DNA of 64,000 bases from an uncultured Parabacteroides sp. (GTDB lineage Bacteria > Bacteroidota > Bacteroidia > Bacteroidales > Tannerellaceae), in assembly GCF_947855115.1 (NCBI RefSeq), contig NZ_CANTZW010000002.1, positions 1 through 64,000 of the forward strand. Direction: 5' to 3'. A program made the position numbers and the translations under genes. Of this stretch, positions 1 to 8,841 are shown in pieces; the first letter of the stretch is position 1; each line of letters opens with the position of its first letter. The notes under the pieces are model-generated. The model was given only the letters and a program-made list of their open reading frames with translations, made no database searches and was not told the origin of the DNA.

Positions 1-586
1 CGAGTCCCTTCTCCACGGCACGGTTGTAGGTGGCACGCAAAATACGCATGTAAAAGGATATCGTGTTCATGGAGATTTTTTTAGACCTCAGCCATGCCTC
101 GTATGCGGTCATCAGGTCGGAATCCATATCTCCTAATGGTATATCCTTTCCATCCATGAACCGTATGAAACTGTTGAGCGTGGACGTATAGGTCTCAGCG
201 GTACGTACCTTTCCCATACGTCTCAGGCCGTTTATGACCTCCCGCATAAAAACGAGAAAGAAAAGCCCGCGATGCTCGCCGTGAAAGGCGGAGGTTACGT
301 CATTGGCGGTGAAAGTACCTCCCTTCCATCCCAGGGCCGTGATGACATTCTCCAGCCGGTCGGTATCCTCCGCTATTCTTTTATCCAATAGCAATAGATA
401 TTATCGCCTGTCCTCATCGGATGGCGTGATGACAATCCGGGAATGCCGCTTGCTCCACTCGGCTGGAAACAGCTTGTAGGAAGTGTTGATCTGCCTTGCC
501 ACACGTCCGTGAATCACTTGATAATAAACCGTGCCCTCTCTGCCGTCCACGGAGGAGGGTCTGAACTTGACTTTTACTGTAGCCAT
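1..586 (-). pseudogene. Tyrosine recombinase (integrase), 5' part, in-frame stop
   Basis: The reading frame starts at 586 with MATVKVKFRPSS and is typical of the SAM-like N-terminal region of Bacteroidetes tyrosine recombinases. A TAA at 401-403 interrupts it after SDEDRR. The same frame then continues without a shift as YLLLLDKRIAED and through a core-binding domain (VFMREVINGLRRMGK, YTSTLNSFIRF) to the window edge. The lesion is therefore a simple nonsense codon, not a frameshift. The catalytic C-terminal domain lies beyond base 1. The next two recombinase genes downstream of it in the window are also damaged, so this looks like a decaying integration module. Confidence 0.75.
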
Positions 587-969
587 AAACTCTCTGATTT
601 TAAATTTTTACAGGATGCAAAATTATCAGATACAATCACTTGCCTGTTTACGCAAAATATTGTATTTCAGAGAATAAGAATCTTGTAATGACTAAATATA
701 AAAAGGAGAATGTAATGTCGCTTTTTGCCGGGAGGAAAATGCTTTACTCATTGGATAGGGAGGCGTGGAATCAGCCCTCCTTCGTCCATAACTGGTTTTG
801 AGATATTTATGCGGCAGGAAACACTTGCTTTTATCGCTGGCTAAATGTATATTTGCAGCGTTGAAATCGTTCTTTGATTAATGCAAAAGAAAACTGAATA
901 TAGTAATTCGCTCGTTTCTAAATCGTTACCTATAAATAGAATAATATGCTATAAACAACTGTTTATCAG
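587..969. other. Intergenic stretch without a recognisable gene
   Basis: AT-rich DNA between two broken recombinase genes. No convincing reading frame was seen on either strand. The right half carries a repeat that recurs near 29743-29925 and is listed separately. Confidence 0.5.
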
Positions 970-1005
970 TTAGATATAAAATTTACTATGTTTCGCAAGA
1001 TGAAA
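825..1005 (+). repeat. Dispersed repeat, copy A (about 180 bp)
   Basis: This copy aligns by eye with 29743-29925 in the same orientation. Shared blocks in order are TTGCTTTTATC, GTTCTTTGA, ATGCA, TTCGCTCGTTTCTA, GTTACCT and a terminal TGTTTCGC. The first four-fifths are nearly equal in length in both copies (121 and 124 bp). Here the end of the repeat overlaps the last codons (HLAKH) of the truncated recombinase at 970-2014. It may be a leader or an element end. Confidence 0.55.
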
Positions 1006-2014
1006 TGTCACGTTTTTGTCAATTCCGCATACGATGGCAATTTCTTTCAAATAATCATTCATCTTTTGATTACTGATAACAGGTAATAGCTGACCGTTTT
1101 TAAGTTTCCCCTCGTATTTATTCAGGATGGCTTTCGGAATATCCAGTAAGCGGATATTTGATGTAACCTTTGTTTTGTGCCGTTTCTTTATAATCCACAA
1201 ATTATCATCGAACGCCAAACGTATTTCATTGCTTGTTAATTCGCATATATCCACGTATGAAAGTCCGGTCATACAGGAGAAGATGAACGTCCTGTGCGCC
1301 AGCTCCATCATCGGGTCGGGATCGGGGTCTCCATCAGCCGCTTCAGTTCATTGCGGCTGATATGCCTTAGTTTAGGTGCATCTTTCTTCTCGTATGTCAC
1401 ATCTTCTATCGGGTTGGCCCGCAATACTCCCGGTCCACGGCGATGTAGATGAGCCGGTTGAGCCAGCACAGACAGTGGTTCACATGCCCGTTCCTGTATC
1501 CCAGCTCCTTCTTGAGGAAGACCTTGAACGATTCGGCGAACTCCCCGGTGATGTCCGAAAAGGCGATGTCCTTCATCCCGCGGGATTCGATGAACTGCCT
1601 GAGATTGAGCTGTGTGATCTTCGACTGGCGGTAGGTCGAGGTGGAGTTGATCTCCTTGGAGTGGACCCTGAGCCGTTCGCATTCCACCTCTCCGGCCTGC
1701 AGGAGGTATTCCGGCACGGAATTGGCACCTGACACGGTGGTCTTGAGCAGTTCGGCCGTGACCACTCCCTGGTTCCTCAATAGGTTCCCGTACGCCTCTT
1801 CCAGCCGGCTGCGGAAGGCGGCAAGGCAGTTGTTCTCCCTGACTGTTTTGATTTCTCCCTTCGTACTGTCCCAGTCACCGGGTTTGCAATAGATACCGGT
1901 GGTAACGGCCGACTTCTTCCCGTCGACGCTGATCCGGCAGAGGACGGCGGTCGTGCCGTCCGATCTGACCTTGTTGCGGTTGATGTAGAATAAGAGTTTG
2001 AATGTACTGCACAT
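970..2014 (-). pseudogene. Tyrosine recombinase with two frameshifts and lost C-terminus
   Basis: The frame opens at 2014 (MCSTFKLLFYINRNK) and covers the N-terminal and core-binding domains. A one-base loss near 1425 turns the expected DREY-x-RANPIEDV into DREYCGPTR and a stop. The sequence resumes in the next frame as ANPIEDVTYEKKDAPK. A second one-base loss near 1325 (expected ETPIPDPMMELA) moves it to the frame that encodes FSCMTGLSYVDI. The protein ends at TFHLAKHSKFYI, so the HxxRH box is reached but the rest of the catalytic domain is missing. A matching C-terminal piece starting exactly at this box (YLARHTFAT) lies at 3535-3711 in the opposite orientation. The gene is not functional. 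Confidence 0.8.
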
Positions 2015-2034
2015 GATAATGATATTTTTTAGGA

Positions 2035-3246
2035 TTAAAGAATAAGTTTCAAATCGCGGGTTGCCTCGACGAACCTGTCCATGTCCTCGAACAGTCGCTT
2101 CGGGGTCACACGGGCGTATATCTGAGTGGTCTTTATGTTGGAGTGTCCCAGCATTTTGCTGATGGTCTCGATCGGCACCCCTTCCTCGAGCGTGACCAGG
2201 GAGGCGAAAGAATGCCGTCCCATGTGGTAGACAAGGTCCTGGCTGAGCCCCGCCATCAGGCGCAGGGATTTCATGTTGGCCCTGAGCGTGTGGTAGTCCT
2301 GCGGCGGGAAGAGCGTGACGCGGGTATCGTCACGGTACTTCTCGATCAGCGCAACGGCTTCCGGCAGCAGCTTGACACGTCCGAGGTAGTCGGTCTTCTT
2401 TCGCCGGTATTTCAGCCAGAGGCTGCCCCCGTCGTCCGTGAAAAGGTTCTCCCGGGTGATGCTTACCACATCGGCATAGGCGGTACCGGTGTAACAGGCG
2501 AAGAGGAAGAGGTCCCGGGTGATGACATGTGATCTGCGTTTTTCCGGTATCTCCAGATCACGCAGTTTCTCGAAATTCTCCCGGCTGAGTGCTTTCGGCG
2601 TACTTTCCTTCTGCTTGGGCAGCTTGAAGTGGCAGAAATGGTATTTCTCCGAATGCCCCTCTTTATAGGCGATGCGGCAGATCTTCTTTAGGATGGACAG
2701 GTAATGGCGCATCGTCTCCATCGCTAGTCCCTTCTTTTCCAGGCAGAAGTCCTGGTAGTCACGGATGAACTGCTCGTTGAGCTGTCCGAAGGCAAGGTCC
2801 GAGACCTTGAATTCCGTTTTGATGAATTCGGCAAGGGTGCGCCGGGTGTAGACGTAGGTCGACATTGTTGTCGGCGCACGGTCCACACCCACACGGGCTT
2901 TCATCCCTTCATTGTGCCGGTCGAGAAGTTTGAGCAGGGTCATCTGCATGCCCGCGTTACCCTGGAACATGTTCCTGACCGCGGCGGCATCGAAATCCTT
3001 TTTTCTTTCCATGAGGGAATTGAAGGCCGAGTGTACGGCAAGCAGCAGTCTCTCTATTTTTTCATTGGTCTTCACCGCTTCACGGCTCTCACGCGCGTTC
3101 CATAGTCCGGGGGTACAGGAGAGCTTGCAGCTGAACTACGCCATCGTACGGTTCAGGGTGATCCGTCCCATGATCGGGGCCTTGCCGGTCTTGTCCGGCT
3201 CGCTCTTTTTCAGGTAGAGCAGTACCTTGAATTTTTCCACTTTCAT
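2035..3246 (-). pseudogene. Tyrosine recombinase with an early in-frame TAG
   Basis: Translation from ATG at 3244-3246 gives MKVEKFKVLLYLKKSE and reaches RTMA, where TAG replaces the codon usually read as Gln in the MAQFSCKLS motif of this family. The same frame continues to 2035. The downstream part is intact and carries a core-binding domain and a full catalytic domain, with FACYTGTAYADV, HMGRHSFAS and LGHSNIKTTQIYARV supplying the HxxR, H and Tyr elements. A GTG at 3073-3075 would restart translation as a 346-residue protein lacking the N-terminal arm-binding domain. Whether such a product is made or active is unknown. I treat the gene as inactivated by one point mutation (CAG to TAG would explain it). 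Confidence 0.75.
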
Positions 3247-3534
3247 AAACGCTCTTTTTTAGGTTGTAAAAATACTCCTTTGAAAAGCGTTCTTTGGCAT
3301 GCAAAACATTGATAAACAGTGAATACAAATCCGCTTTGTTCCTATCGGTAAAAATTCGGTTACCTGTCGTTGTTCCCGAAACAGACGGCTAACAGTCTGG
3401 TAACTGAAACGCTGCAATATTTTGTTTTCTTTTGCAGGTCTGTCTATTATGCAAATCTTGTAAAATACTTAATTATAAACGATTTACGTTTAATTATCGC
3501 CATTCTGTTTTTTATTGCATTTCTAAATATTACT

Positions 3535-3711
3535 TACCTCGCCAGGCATACTTTTGCAACTGTTGCTCTTGCCAATAAGGTATCCATAGAATCCATCGCT
3601 AAAATGCTTGGCCATACAGATATTAGAACGACCAAAATTTATGTACGGATTTTAGATAAGACCATATCCAATGAAATGAAAGAAATGAGAAACAAATTTG
3701 CTGTTCGATAG
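3535..3711 (+). pseudogene. Detached C-terminal piece of a tyrosine recombinase
   Basis: The frame begins abruptly at YLARHTFATVALANK and runs through IAKMLGHTDIRTTKIYVRI to a normal stop at 3709-3711, so it holds the last His, Arg, His and Tyr catalytic elements. Upstream of YLARH the same frame is AT-rich and unlike a recombinase. It faces the opposite way from the three other recombinase genes. Its start coincides with the box at which the recombinase of 970-2014 is cut, which suggests that rearrangement separated the two halves. Confidence 0.75.
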
Positions 3712-3745
3712 AGCCAAACACAACGATTTGATATTTACATGCAAG

Positions 3746-3782
3746 AAGCTATCCTGTTCAAAAATAGGGTAGCTTTTCTTTT
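3746..3782 (+). terminator. Rho-independent terminator after the recombinase tail
   Basis: A stem AAGCTATCCT / AGGGTAGCTT with a 10-nt loop is followed by TTCTTTTT. It sits 35 bp after the stop at 3711. Confidence 0.65.
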
Positions 3783-3826
3783 TCCCAAACAGTCAGTATT
3801 TCCATTTCTTACCTGCAAAGGTAGCC

Positions 3827-3938
3827 TTTTGCCTTCGATTGCGCAAGGCGGCCCTTCGGGCCGGTTGGCTGAAAAAAAATCATCTTCGCTGCGCTCCGGT
3901 ATTTTTTTCCGCCAAGCCTTGCCGCAATCAAGGCAAAA
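3827..3938. repeat. Long imperfect inverted repeat upstream of accessory genes
   Basis: The arms TTTTGCCTTCGATTGCG and CGCAATCAAGGCAAAA face each other across about 80 bp. Inner arms CAAGGCGG / CCGCCAAGCCTTG and a small GGCCCTTCGGGCC hairpin lie between them. It lies just upstream of the accessory-gene run that begins at 4013. A role in transfer, replication or transcript folding is possible but not shown. Confidence 0.5.
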
Positions 3939-4012
3939 GACAGACAGGAAGCATGTAAGAAATAAAAATACCGGCTGTAGAGCCGGTCATGTATCAATTA
4001 AAAAATAAGTAT

Positions 4013-5188
4013 ATGACTGAAATTAAAGCGAACAAAGTCGGCGAAGGACAAGTAACCGACCGGACAGGGAGAGACGGGATGCCGGTGGATATCCAACCGC
4101 TGAGTGTGAGAAATGCGCATCGGGCTGCCATGATACGCAAAAGAGGAAGCGAAGAGCCGCCCGTCCCTTTCCTCTTCAGGAAAAAGCATCTCGGCATGGC
4201 AAGTTTCGTACATCTTTTCGGATATCCGAGAAAAGAGAGCGAACTGTATCCGGCAGAATTCAAAGACTGGGAAGTGACAGAATTCAAATACCCCGGTTAT
4301 CTGGAATCCTTGTGGGAACAGGCTTGCGATGCCTACAGGTGGAGTTCCTTCGACCCGGACATCCGGGGAGAATCGGACATCATGATTTACGAGGAGGAAA
4401 TTCACGGTGACCTGAAGAAAATACCGGAGAAAAAGCACGAGGACTACATCGCCGCTTATAAACAGAAGTTCGCCGCGCAGCTTGCCGCCCTTTCCCGATG
4501 TGCCAACCCGATGGTCACAGGACGAAGCGGATTCGATATATACAAACAGGAAAAAGCCAATCGGGCTTACCAGAACAGGTATGAGGAATTACGGAACTGG
4601 CGGGATAAGGTCTTAAAAGCGGCAGAGCGCATGGAAGAAAAAAACCGGCCGGAAGAGGAGAAACAGGAGAAAGCCTGGCTTTCCCTGAAACAGGATATCG
4701 AGAGCAGCGCAAATACCATTCATGAACTCGACACGGGCAAATGCAAGGGGTACAGACGTGCCTTGTTCGTCAGCAGCATCCTCAACAAGGTCAGCACTTA
4801 TGCCGGTAAAGGTGAGGTGGAAATTGTCCAGAAAGCCGTGAATTTCATTTCCGAATACAACGCCAGGGTAAAGAAGCCCATCATCACCGCCCGCAATAAG
4901 TTTTTCAGCCTGCCGGAAACGGCACGGGAAATAAGGGAAAAGCTGGAAATTGCCAAAGGACAGGAAAATAAGGTATTTTCTTTCGGAGAAGGAACGCTGG
5001 TCTGGAACTACGGAGAGGACCGTCTGCAAATCCTGTTTGACAAAATTCCGGAAGACGACAAGCGGAAAGAGTTGAAATCCTCCGGTTTCCGATGGTCTCC
5101 CAAAAACAAGGCATGGCAACGCCAACTCACACGGAATGCCGTATGCGCCGCCAAAAGAGTATTGAACCTTCAAACCAAACAATTCTGA
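4013..5188 (+). CDS. Conjugative-transposon-type accessory protein, unknown function
   Basis: The product has 391 residues from the ATG at 4013. An ATG at 3989 is possible but lies against a GC-rich hairpin (ACCGGCT / AGCCGGT, 3970-3986), so I prefer the inner start. The protein is soluble and charged, with a Lys/Glu-rich likely coiled coil around residues 190-230. The C-terminal motif SSGFRWSPKNKAWQRQLT resembles ends found in proteins of Bacteroidales mobile elements. No catalytic motif is visible. The next gene starts 2 bp after its stop, so the run to about 7400 is probably one transcript. Confidence 0.6.
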   Translation: MTEIKANKVGEGQVTDRTGRDGMPVDIQPLSVRNAHRAAMIRKRGSEEPPVPFLFRKKHLGMASFVHLFGYPRKESELYPAEFKDWEVTEFKYPGYLESLWEQACDAYRWSSFDPDIRGESDIMIYEEEIHGDLKKIPEKKHEDYIAAYKQKFAAQLAALSRCANPMVTGRSGFDIYKQEKANRAYQNRYEELRNWRDKVLKAAERMEEKNRPEEEKQEKAWLSLKQDIESSANTIHELDTGKCKGYRRALFVSSILNKVSTYAGKGEVEIVQKAVNFISEYNARVKKPIITARNKFFSLPETAREIREKLEIAKGQENKVFSFGEGTLVWNYGEDRLQILFDKIPEDDKRKELKSSGFRWSPKNKAWQRQLTRNAVCAAKRVLNLQTKQF

Positions 5189-5189
5189 T

Positions 5190-5628
5190 ATGGACCGACA
5201 GACAAAATACATTATAGACTCACGTTACTTCGATGGAACTTGCCTGACCTGCATGACCGACGGAAACCATAGCGATTTCGGAGGAGAGACGATTGAGGAA
5301 TTACGCGTACGGGAAAACAATCCGTTTCTGATTGCCGTTACCCTGGCTAAAGTCAGCAAGATGTTATGTGTTTATTATCAAAGCCAGGCCGGACCGTTCA
5401 AGGAAATCACAGAAGAAGACTACTTCTGTATGATGGATATTCTGCCACCTTTACGCTTAAAAGAAAACTCATTTTTTGTCGGCGACATACCATGCGAATA
5501 TATATCCCTTCTGTTTTGAACGAGATAACCGCTATTTTCAAGGACTGCGTTCAATAAGGACTACACAAAATGAACTGGACAGACAGATTGACCGACATAT
5601 GGAAATAATAAACAGAAAGGCAACTATC
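5190..5628 (+). pseudogene. Accessory gene, probably frameshifted near its end
   Basis: The frame from 5190 encodes MDRQTKYIIDSRYFDG and stops at 5519 after EYISLLF. From about 5490 the next frame continues plausibly as YHANIYPFCFERDNRYFQGLRS and then ELDRQIDRHMEIINRK, which fits the usual C-terminal part of this conjugative-transposon family as I remember it. One missing base near 5487-5490 would explain the break. The continuing frame has no stop before the next gene. Function is unknown. If the frameshift is wrong, the gene is simply a 109-residue protein ending at 5519. Confidence 0.5.
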
Positions 5629-6057
5629 ATGAAGAAGTGTCCCGTACATCCTATTGGAAATAATCAGGACGAGAGCAAACTTATATCCTATTACTTTTCA
5701 TTGGATGAAAAACACAGCCTGTTTATCGGCAACCTTGTTATAGGAGCGGGCCGCAAGCAAGCGAGGGCAGATATGGCAGAAACGCAGAAGAGTCTCCGTA
5801 ACAACCATTATTTGTTTTACAGAGGAAAAGGTAGCCATGATACCCCGGATAAACTTATAGATTATGTATCCCGTAAAAGACTTACCCTGGCGTCAAGCGG
5901 TAACTTTTTCCAATATCCTCCAAACAGAGAGTCGGTAACATTTATCGGACAAGTCAAGGAAACAGGCGAGGAATTCCTTTTTCGTATATACGACCGCAAA
6001 TATTTCCTGTATCTCCTTAAAAGACTGAGAACTGTGAAAAAAGAATCCGCACAGTGA
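5629..6057 (+). CDS. Hypothetical protein of mobile-element type
   Basis: The product is 142 residues from ATG at 5629 (MKKCPVHPIGNNQDE). The open frame extends upstream without a stop, but that part reads as the tail of the preceding gene, so I start at this ATG. The protein is small and basic with no signal peptide or membrane segment. I do not recognise a family. It sits inside the accessory-gene run. Confidence 0.5.
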   Translation: MKKCPVHPIGNNQDESKLISYYFSLDEKHSLFIGNLVIGAGRKQARADMAETQKSLRNNHYLFYRGKGSHDTPDKLIDYVSRKRLTLASSGNFFQYPPNRESVTFIGQVKETGEEFLFRIYDRKYFLYLLKRLRTVKKESAQ

Positions 6058-6135
6058 GCGACAATCATTAAATCATAATTCAAAAGGGAATACGGTGGAA
6101 TGACCGCCGTGTTCCCGTCTAAAAACAAGACAAGT

Positions 6136-6579
6136 ATGAACAAATCCAACAAACTATACTGGAAAACCGCCGCATATCCGGTTGAACACATTGAAGTCAG
6201 ACTCGTTCTGAACAGTTATACCGACAATGACAACCTGTACGTAGGACTTGAGTCCCGGTCTGAAAATAATCCGGAACGCTGGGAAGCCTACACGGACATC
6301 ACCATAAACTGCCATTCACTTCCACCGTTTCATGCCTATGTGGACAGCCGAGACTGCAACAGGCATGTACATGATTTCCTTATCCATAACAGGATAGCGG
6401 AATCTGCCGGACTCGAATGTCAGGGCTTCAAGATGTTCCGGTTCAATCCTGATCGGCTGAAAGACCTTGCACCCGAACAGTTCAAGACAATCAGTACCAG
6501 ACTGCCGCCACAGAGTGACATGATAAAGGACATTGTCTATCGGGAAGAACGTTTCCCCCATACGCACGGTCTGCGATGA
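6136..6579 (+). CDS. DUF4313-like protein of mobile-element type
   Basis: The product is 147 residues starting MNKSNKLYWKTAAYPVE. It resembles the small DUF4313-type proteins common in Bacteroides conjugative transposons, by memory of the opening and the FRFNPDRLKDL region and not by a search. No enzyme motif is visible. The ATG at 6136 is preferred over 6100 because family members start at MNK. Its end overlaps the next frame by about 47 bp. Confidence 0.5.
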   Translation: MNKSNKLYWKTAAYPVEHIEVRLVLNSYTDNDNLYVGLESRSENNPERWEAYTDITINCHSLPPFHAYVDSRDCNRHVHDFLIHNRIAESAGLECQGFKMFRFNPDRLKDLAPEQFKTISTRLPPQSDMIKDIVYREERFPHTHGLR

Positions 6580-6754
6580 CTACGATACATATATTGTTTC
6601 GACCAAGGAACTGGAGGAAGCCTTAATCGAAGGAGTCCGAAATCTGGATGCCACGGCAAATGAACTGCAGGAAGACATCTGCCTGTTCTGCTCCACACAG
6701 GAACTACGTTACCTTACGGATGAAGAACTGATAGAAATAATACACGCACAATAA
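6533..6754 (+). CDS. Small acidic hypothetical protein
   Basis: The product is 73 residues if the ATG at 6533 is used, overlapping the previous gene. The recognisable part begins at RTVCDDYDTYIVSTKELEEA and is acidic and helical. No family with known function is recognised. The true start may be a non-ATG codon or may have been lost. It belongs to the accessory-gene run. Confidence 0.4.
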   Translation: MSIGKNVSPIRTVCDDYDTYIVSTKELEEALIEGVRNLDATANELQEDICLFCSTQELRYLTDEELIEIIHAQ

Positions 6755-6771
6755 AAAATGAGGAACAAGCA

Positions 6772-6927
6772 ATGAAAACCGGAGACATTGTATTTCTGAG
6801 AATACCCTACAAAGGTTACAGGGTTGTGGAATTGATTGAAAAGCTACAATACCGCTGGCTGGTACGGATTGTTGACAGTGGGCTTGAGTTTGAAGTATAC
6901 GAGGACGAACTGGTAACGGAAGATTAA
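6772..6927 (+). CDS. Small hypothetical protein, 51 residues
   Basis: A short frame starts at ATG 6772 (MKTGDIVFLRIPYKGYR) and ends with EDELVTED. It has a small-barrel look: GDIV, alternating hydrophobic positions and YRVVELIEKL. It lies between two genes of the accessory run, 17 bp after one stop and 12 bp before the next start, so it fits the operon spacing. Function is unknown. Confidence 0.45.
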   Translation: MKTGDIVFLRIPYKGYRVVELIEKLQYRWLVRIVDSGLEFEVYEDELVTED

Positions 6928-6939
6928 ACGAGAGGGGTT

Positions 6940-7311
6940 ATGAAACAGTATCAGTTTACATTCCATTCCGAAATCATCGGATTCACATCCCCTGATATAA
7001 ACAAGATACGCAGGGAAATAGATAAAAAAGTGGAAAAGGGAAAGACAAATGCCATAAAAAATGATATTGAGCTGTACATGTACGGAATGCATGACGGCAT
7101 ACCGCTCCTTCTCAACACCTGCTATCTGTATGACGAGAAAGGCTGTATGGTACACGGGAATATCAAGGAAACCAAGGAATATCTGATTGAGACATGGAGA
7201 TACCATACAAACAGGAGTTCCAAAGGCATCAGTTCCACAAGAATCAGGCCCTGCACGACAAAAGCAGGGCTTTTTCGTTTGTATAACGACTTTAAAAAAC
7301 AAAAATCATGA
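6940..7311 (+). CDS. Hypothetical protein of mobile-element type
   Basis: The product is 123 residues (MKQYQFTFHSEIIGF), with a basic C-terminal half ending LYNDFKKQKS. There is no signal peptide, membrane segment or known motif. Its stop overlaps the start of a very short downstream frame as ATGA, a sign of translational coupling. Confidence 0.45.
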   Translation: MKQYQFTFHSEIIGFTSPDINKIRREIDKKVEKGKTNAIKNDIELYMYGMHDGIPLLLNTCYLYDEKGCMVHGNIKETKEYLIETWRYHTNRSSKGISSTRIRPCTTKAGLFRLYNDFKKQKS

Positions 7312-7403
7312 ACAGGACATCATTACAACTTACCGACTATATCCCACGGTATGTAAGTCTTTACTATGATACAAGCCGGGAAAGACCGACTTTCCGGCCA
7401 TGA
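7308..7403 (+). CDS. Very short frame coupled to the previous gene
   Basis: A 31-residue frame (MNRTSLQLTDYIPRYVSLYY) starts in an ATGA overlap with the preceding stop. It may be the beginning of a truncated accessory gene. The evidence is weak: only the overlap and the protein-like composition support it. Confidence 0.25.
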   Translation: MNRTSLQLTDYIPRYVSLYYDTSRERPTFRP

Positions 7404-7473
7404 TTCCGCAGAACGGAGCAATGGCAGAACTGTTGCTTTCCTATAATAACTGAAAAATCTTTCCATGATACAG

Positions 7474-7513
7474 GCCCGGTTTCGCCATATGCGGAATCGG
7501 GCTGTCATTTTTT
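7474..7513 (+). terminator. Rho-independent terminator at the end of the accessory run
   Basis: The stem GCCCGGTTTCGC / GCGGAATCGGGC closes a 5-nt loop and is followed by TGTCATTTTTT. It ends the plus-strand run of element genes. Confidence 0.6.
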
Positions 7514-7594
7514 ATAATGAAGCTGACTAAACTCAAGTTTCGCAAGCTGAAACAATATGTGGAAAGAAGATAAATCATTCTCTTTATAAATAAT

Positions 7595-8782
7595 ATGAAA
7601 CTTCTACAAAAGAAATTAGCAAAGTATGATGCCCCGCAACGTGCCATGGCCGCGGGGATTTACCCCTACTTCCTTGAAATCCAGAGCGATCAGGACACAG
7701 AAGTAGTAATCAACGGAAAGAAAGTCTTGATGTTCGGCTCGAATGCCTATTTGGGCTTGACCAACCATCCGAAAGTAAAAGAAGCAGCCATCGAAGCCAT
7801 CAAGAAATATGGTACGGGCTGTGCGGGTTCACGTTTCCTGAATGGAACTTTAGATTTACATATCCAACTGGAAAAATGGCTGGCTGAATTTGTTGGCAAA
7901 GAAGAAGCCATCGTTTATTCGACCGGCTTTCAAGTGAATTTGGGTGTTGTTTCTTGTCTGACAGGCTGGGAAGACTACATCATCTGGGACGAATTGGATC
8001 ACGCCTCCATCATCGAAGGCCATCGCTTGTCGTTCTTTACCAAACTGAAATACAAACACAACGACATGGAATCGCAGGAAAAGCAACTCCAGAAATGTAC
8101 CCCCGACAAAGTGAAGCTGATTGTTATCGACAGTGTATTCAGCATGGAAGGCGATGCGGCCAACCTACCTGAAATCGTAAAACTGACCAAGAAATACAAT
8201 GCCAGTATCATGGTCGACGAGGCCCACGGTATCGGTGTATTGGGCGACTATGGACGCAGTACTTGCAACCACTTTGGCCTGACTGACGATGTAGACCTCA
8301 TCATGGGTACATTCAGCAAGCCGTTCGCCTCGATCGGCGGTTTCATCGCTTCCGACAAAGATACGATCAACTATTTGCGCCACAACTCACGCTCTTATAT
8401 TTTTAGTGCCAGCAACACGCCGGCTGCAACAGCTGCCGCAGGCGCAGCTCTTGACATCATGCTCAACGGGCCTGAACGTATCGAGCACTTGTGGAAACTG
8501 ACACACTATGCACTCGATGGTTTCCGCAACATGGGTTGTGAAATCGGACATACGTCGACCCCGATCATTCCGTTTTTCATCCGCAACAACGACCTGACAT
8601 TCCTGGTTGTAAAAGAATTGTTCGATGCCGGCATCTTCGTCAACCCGGTTGTATCGCCGGCCGTTGCTCCCGAAGATACGCTGATCCGCTTCTCGCTGAT
8701 GGCGACTCATACACAGTCGCAGCTCGACTATGCACTGGAAGCTATCCAGAAGGTATTCAAGAAACACCATATCATCGGATAA
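7595..8782 (+). CDS. spt: Serine palmitoyltransferase (sphingolipid synthesis)
   Basis: A cytosolic PLP enzyme of the alpha-oxoamine synthase family that condenses L-serine with an acyl-CoA to give 3-ketosphinganine, the first step of sphingolipid synthesis in Bacteroidetes. The product is 395 residues, the normal length. Visible features are the substrate-side motif SNAYLGLTNHP (49-59), the PLP-stacking His in DELDHAS (His136), VDEAHGIGV (Asp208, His211) and the PLP lysine in GTFSKPFAS (Lys242). A second family member, the glycine C-acetyltransferase at 41846, lies in this window and has the expected differences. The gene stands alone between the mobile-element remnant and two large palindromes. 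The choice over 8-amino-7-oxononanoate synthase rests on overall resemblance to Bacteroides SPT. Confidence 0.85.
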   Translation: MKLLQKKLAKYDAPQRAMAAGIYPYFLEIQSDQDTEVVINGKKVLMFGSNAYLGLTNHPKVKEAAIEAIKKYGTGCAGSRFLNGTLDLHIQLEKWLAEFVGKEEAIVYSTGFQVNLGVVSCLTGWEDYIIWDELDHASIIEGHRLSFFTKLKYKHNDMESQEKQLQKCTPDKVKLIVIDSVFSMEGDAANLPEIVKLTKKYNASIMVDEAHGIGVLGDYGRSTCNHFGLTDDVDLIMGTFSKPFASIGGFIASDKDTINYLRHNSRSYIFSASNTPAATAAAGAALDIMLNGPERIEHLWKLTHYALDGFRNMGCEIGHTSTPIIPFFIRNNDLTFLVVKELFDAGIFVNPVVSPAVAPEDTLIRFSLMATHTQSQLDYALEAIQKVFKKHHIIG

Positions 8783-8841
8783 TCTTATCCATTTCCGGAT
8801 ATAGCAAAAGGGCATATCAAAACTAGGCAGATATTGGATTT

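Larger units (their letters stand above)
1..7560. mobile_element. Decayed integrative/conjugative element segment
   Basis: Three damaged tyrosine recombinase genes on the minus strand, one loose recombinase C-terminus on the plus strand, and then seven or eight small plus-strand genes resembling Bacteroides conjugative-transposon accessory genes fill this stretch. No mobilization, conjugation or cargo genes are visible, so it is a remnant or one end of a larger element whose left part lies outside the window. The right limit is placed just before the serine palmitoyltransferase gene and is approximate. No att sites could be proven. Confidence 0.6.

Noticed and set aside
7595..8782. 8-amino-7-oxononanoate synthase (biotin) or glycine C-acetyltransferase instead of spt
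   Set aside because: No biotin genes nearby, a separate kbl is present, and the sequence resembles Bacteroides serine palmitoyltransferase more closely.
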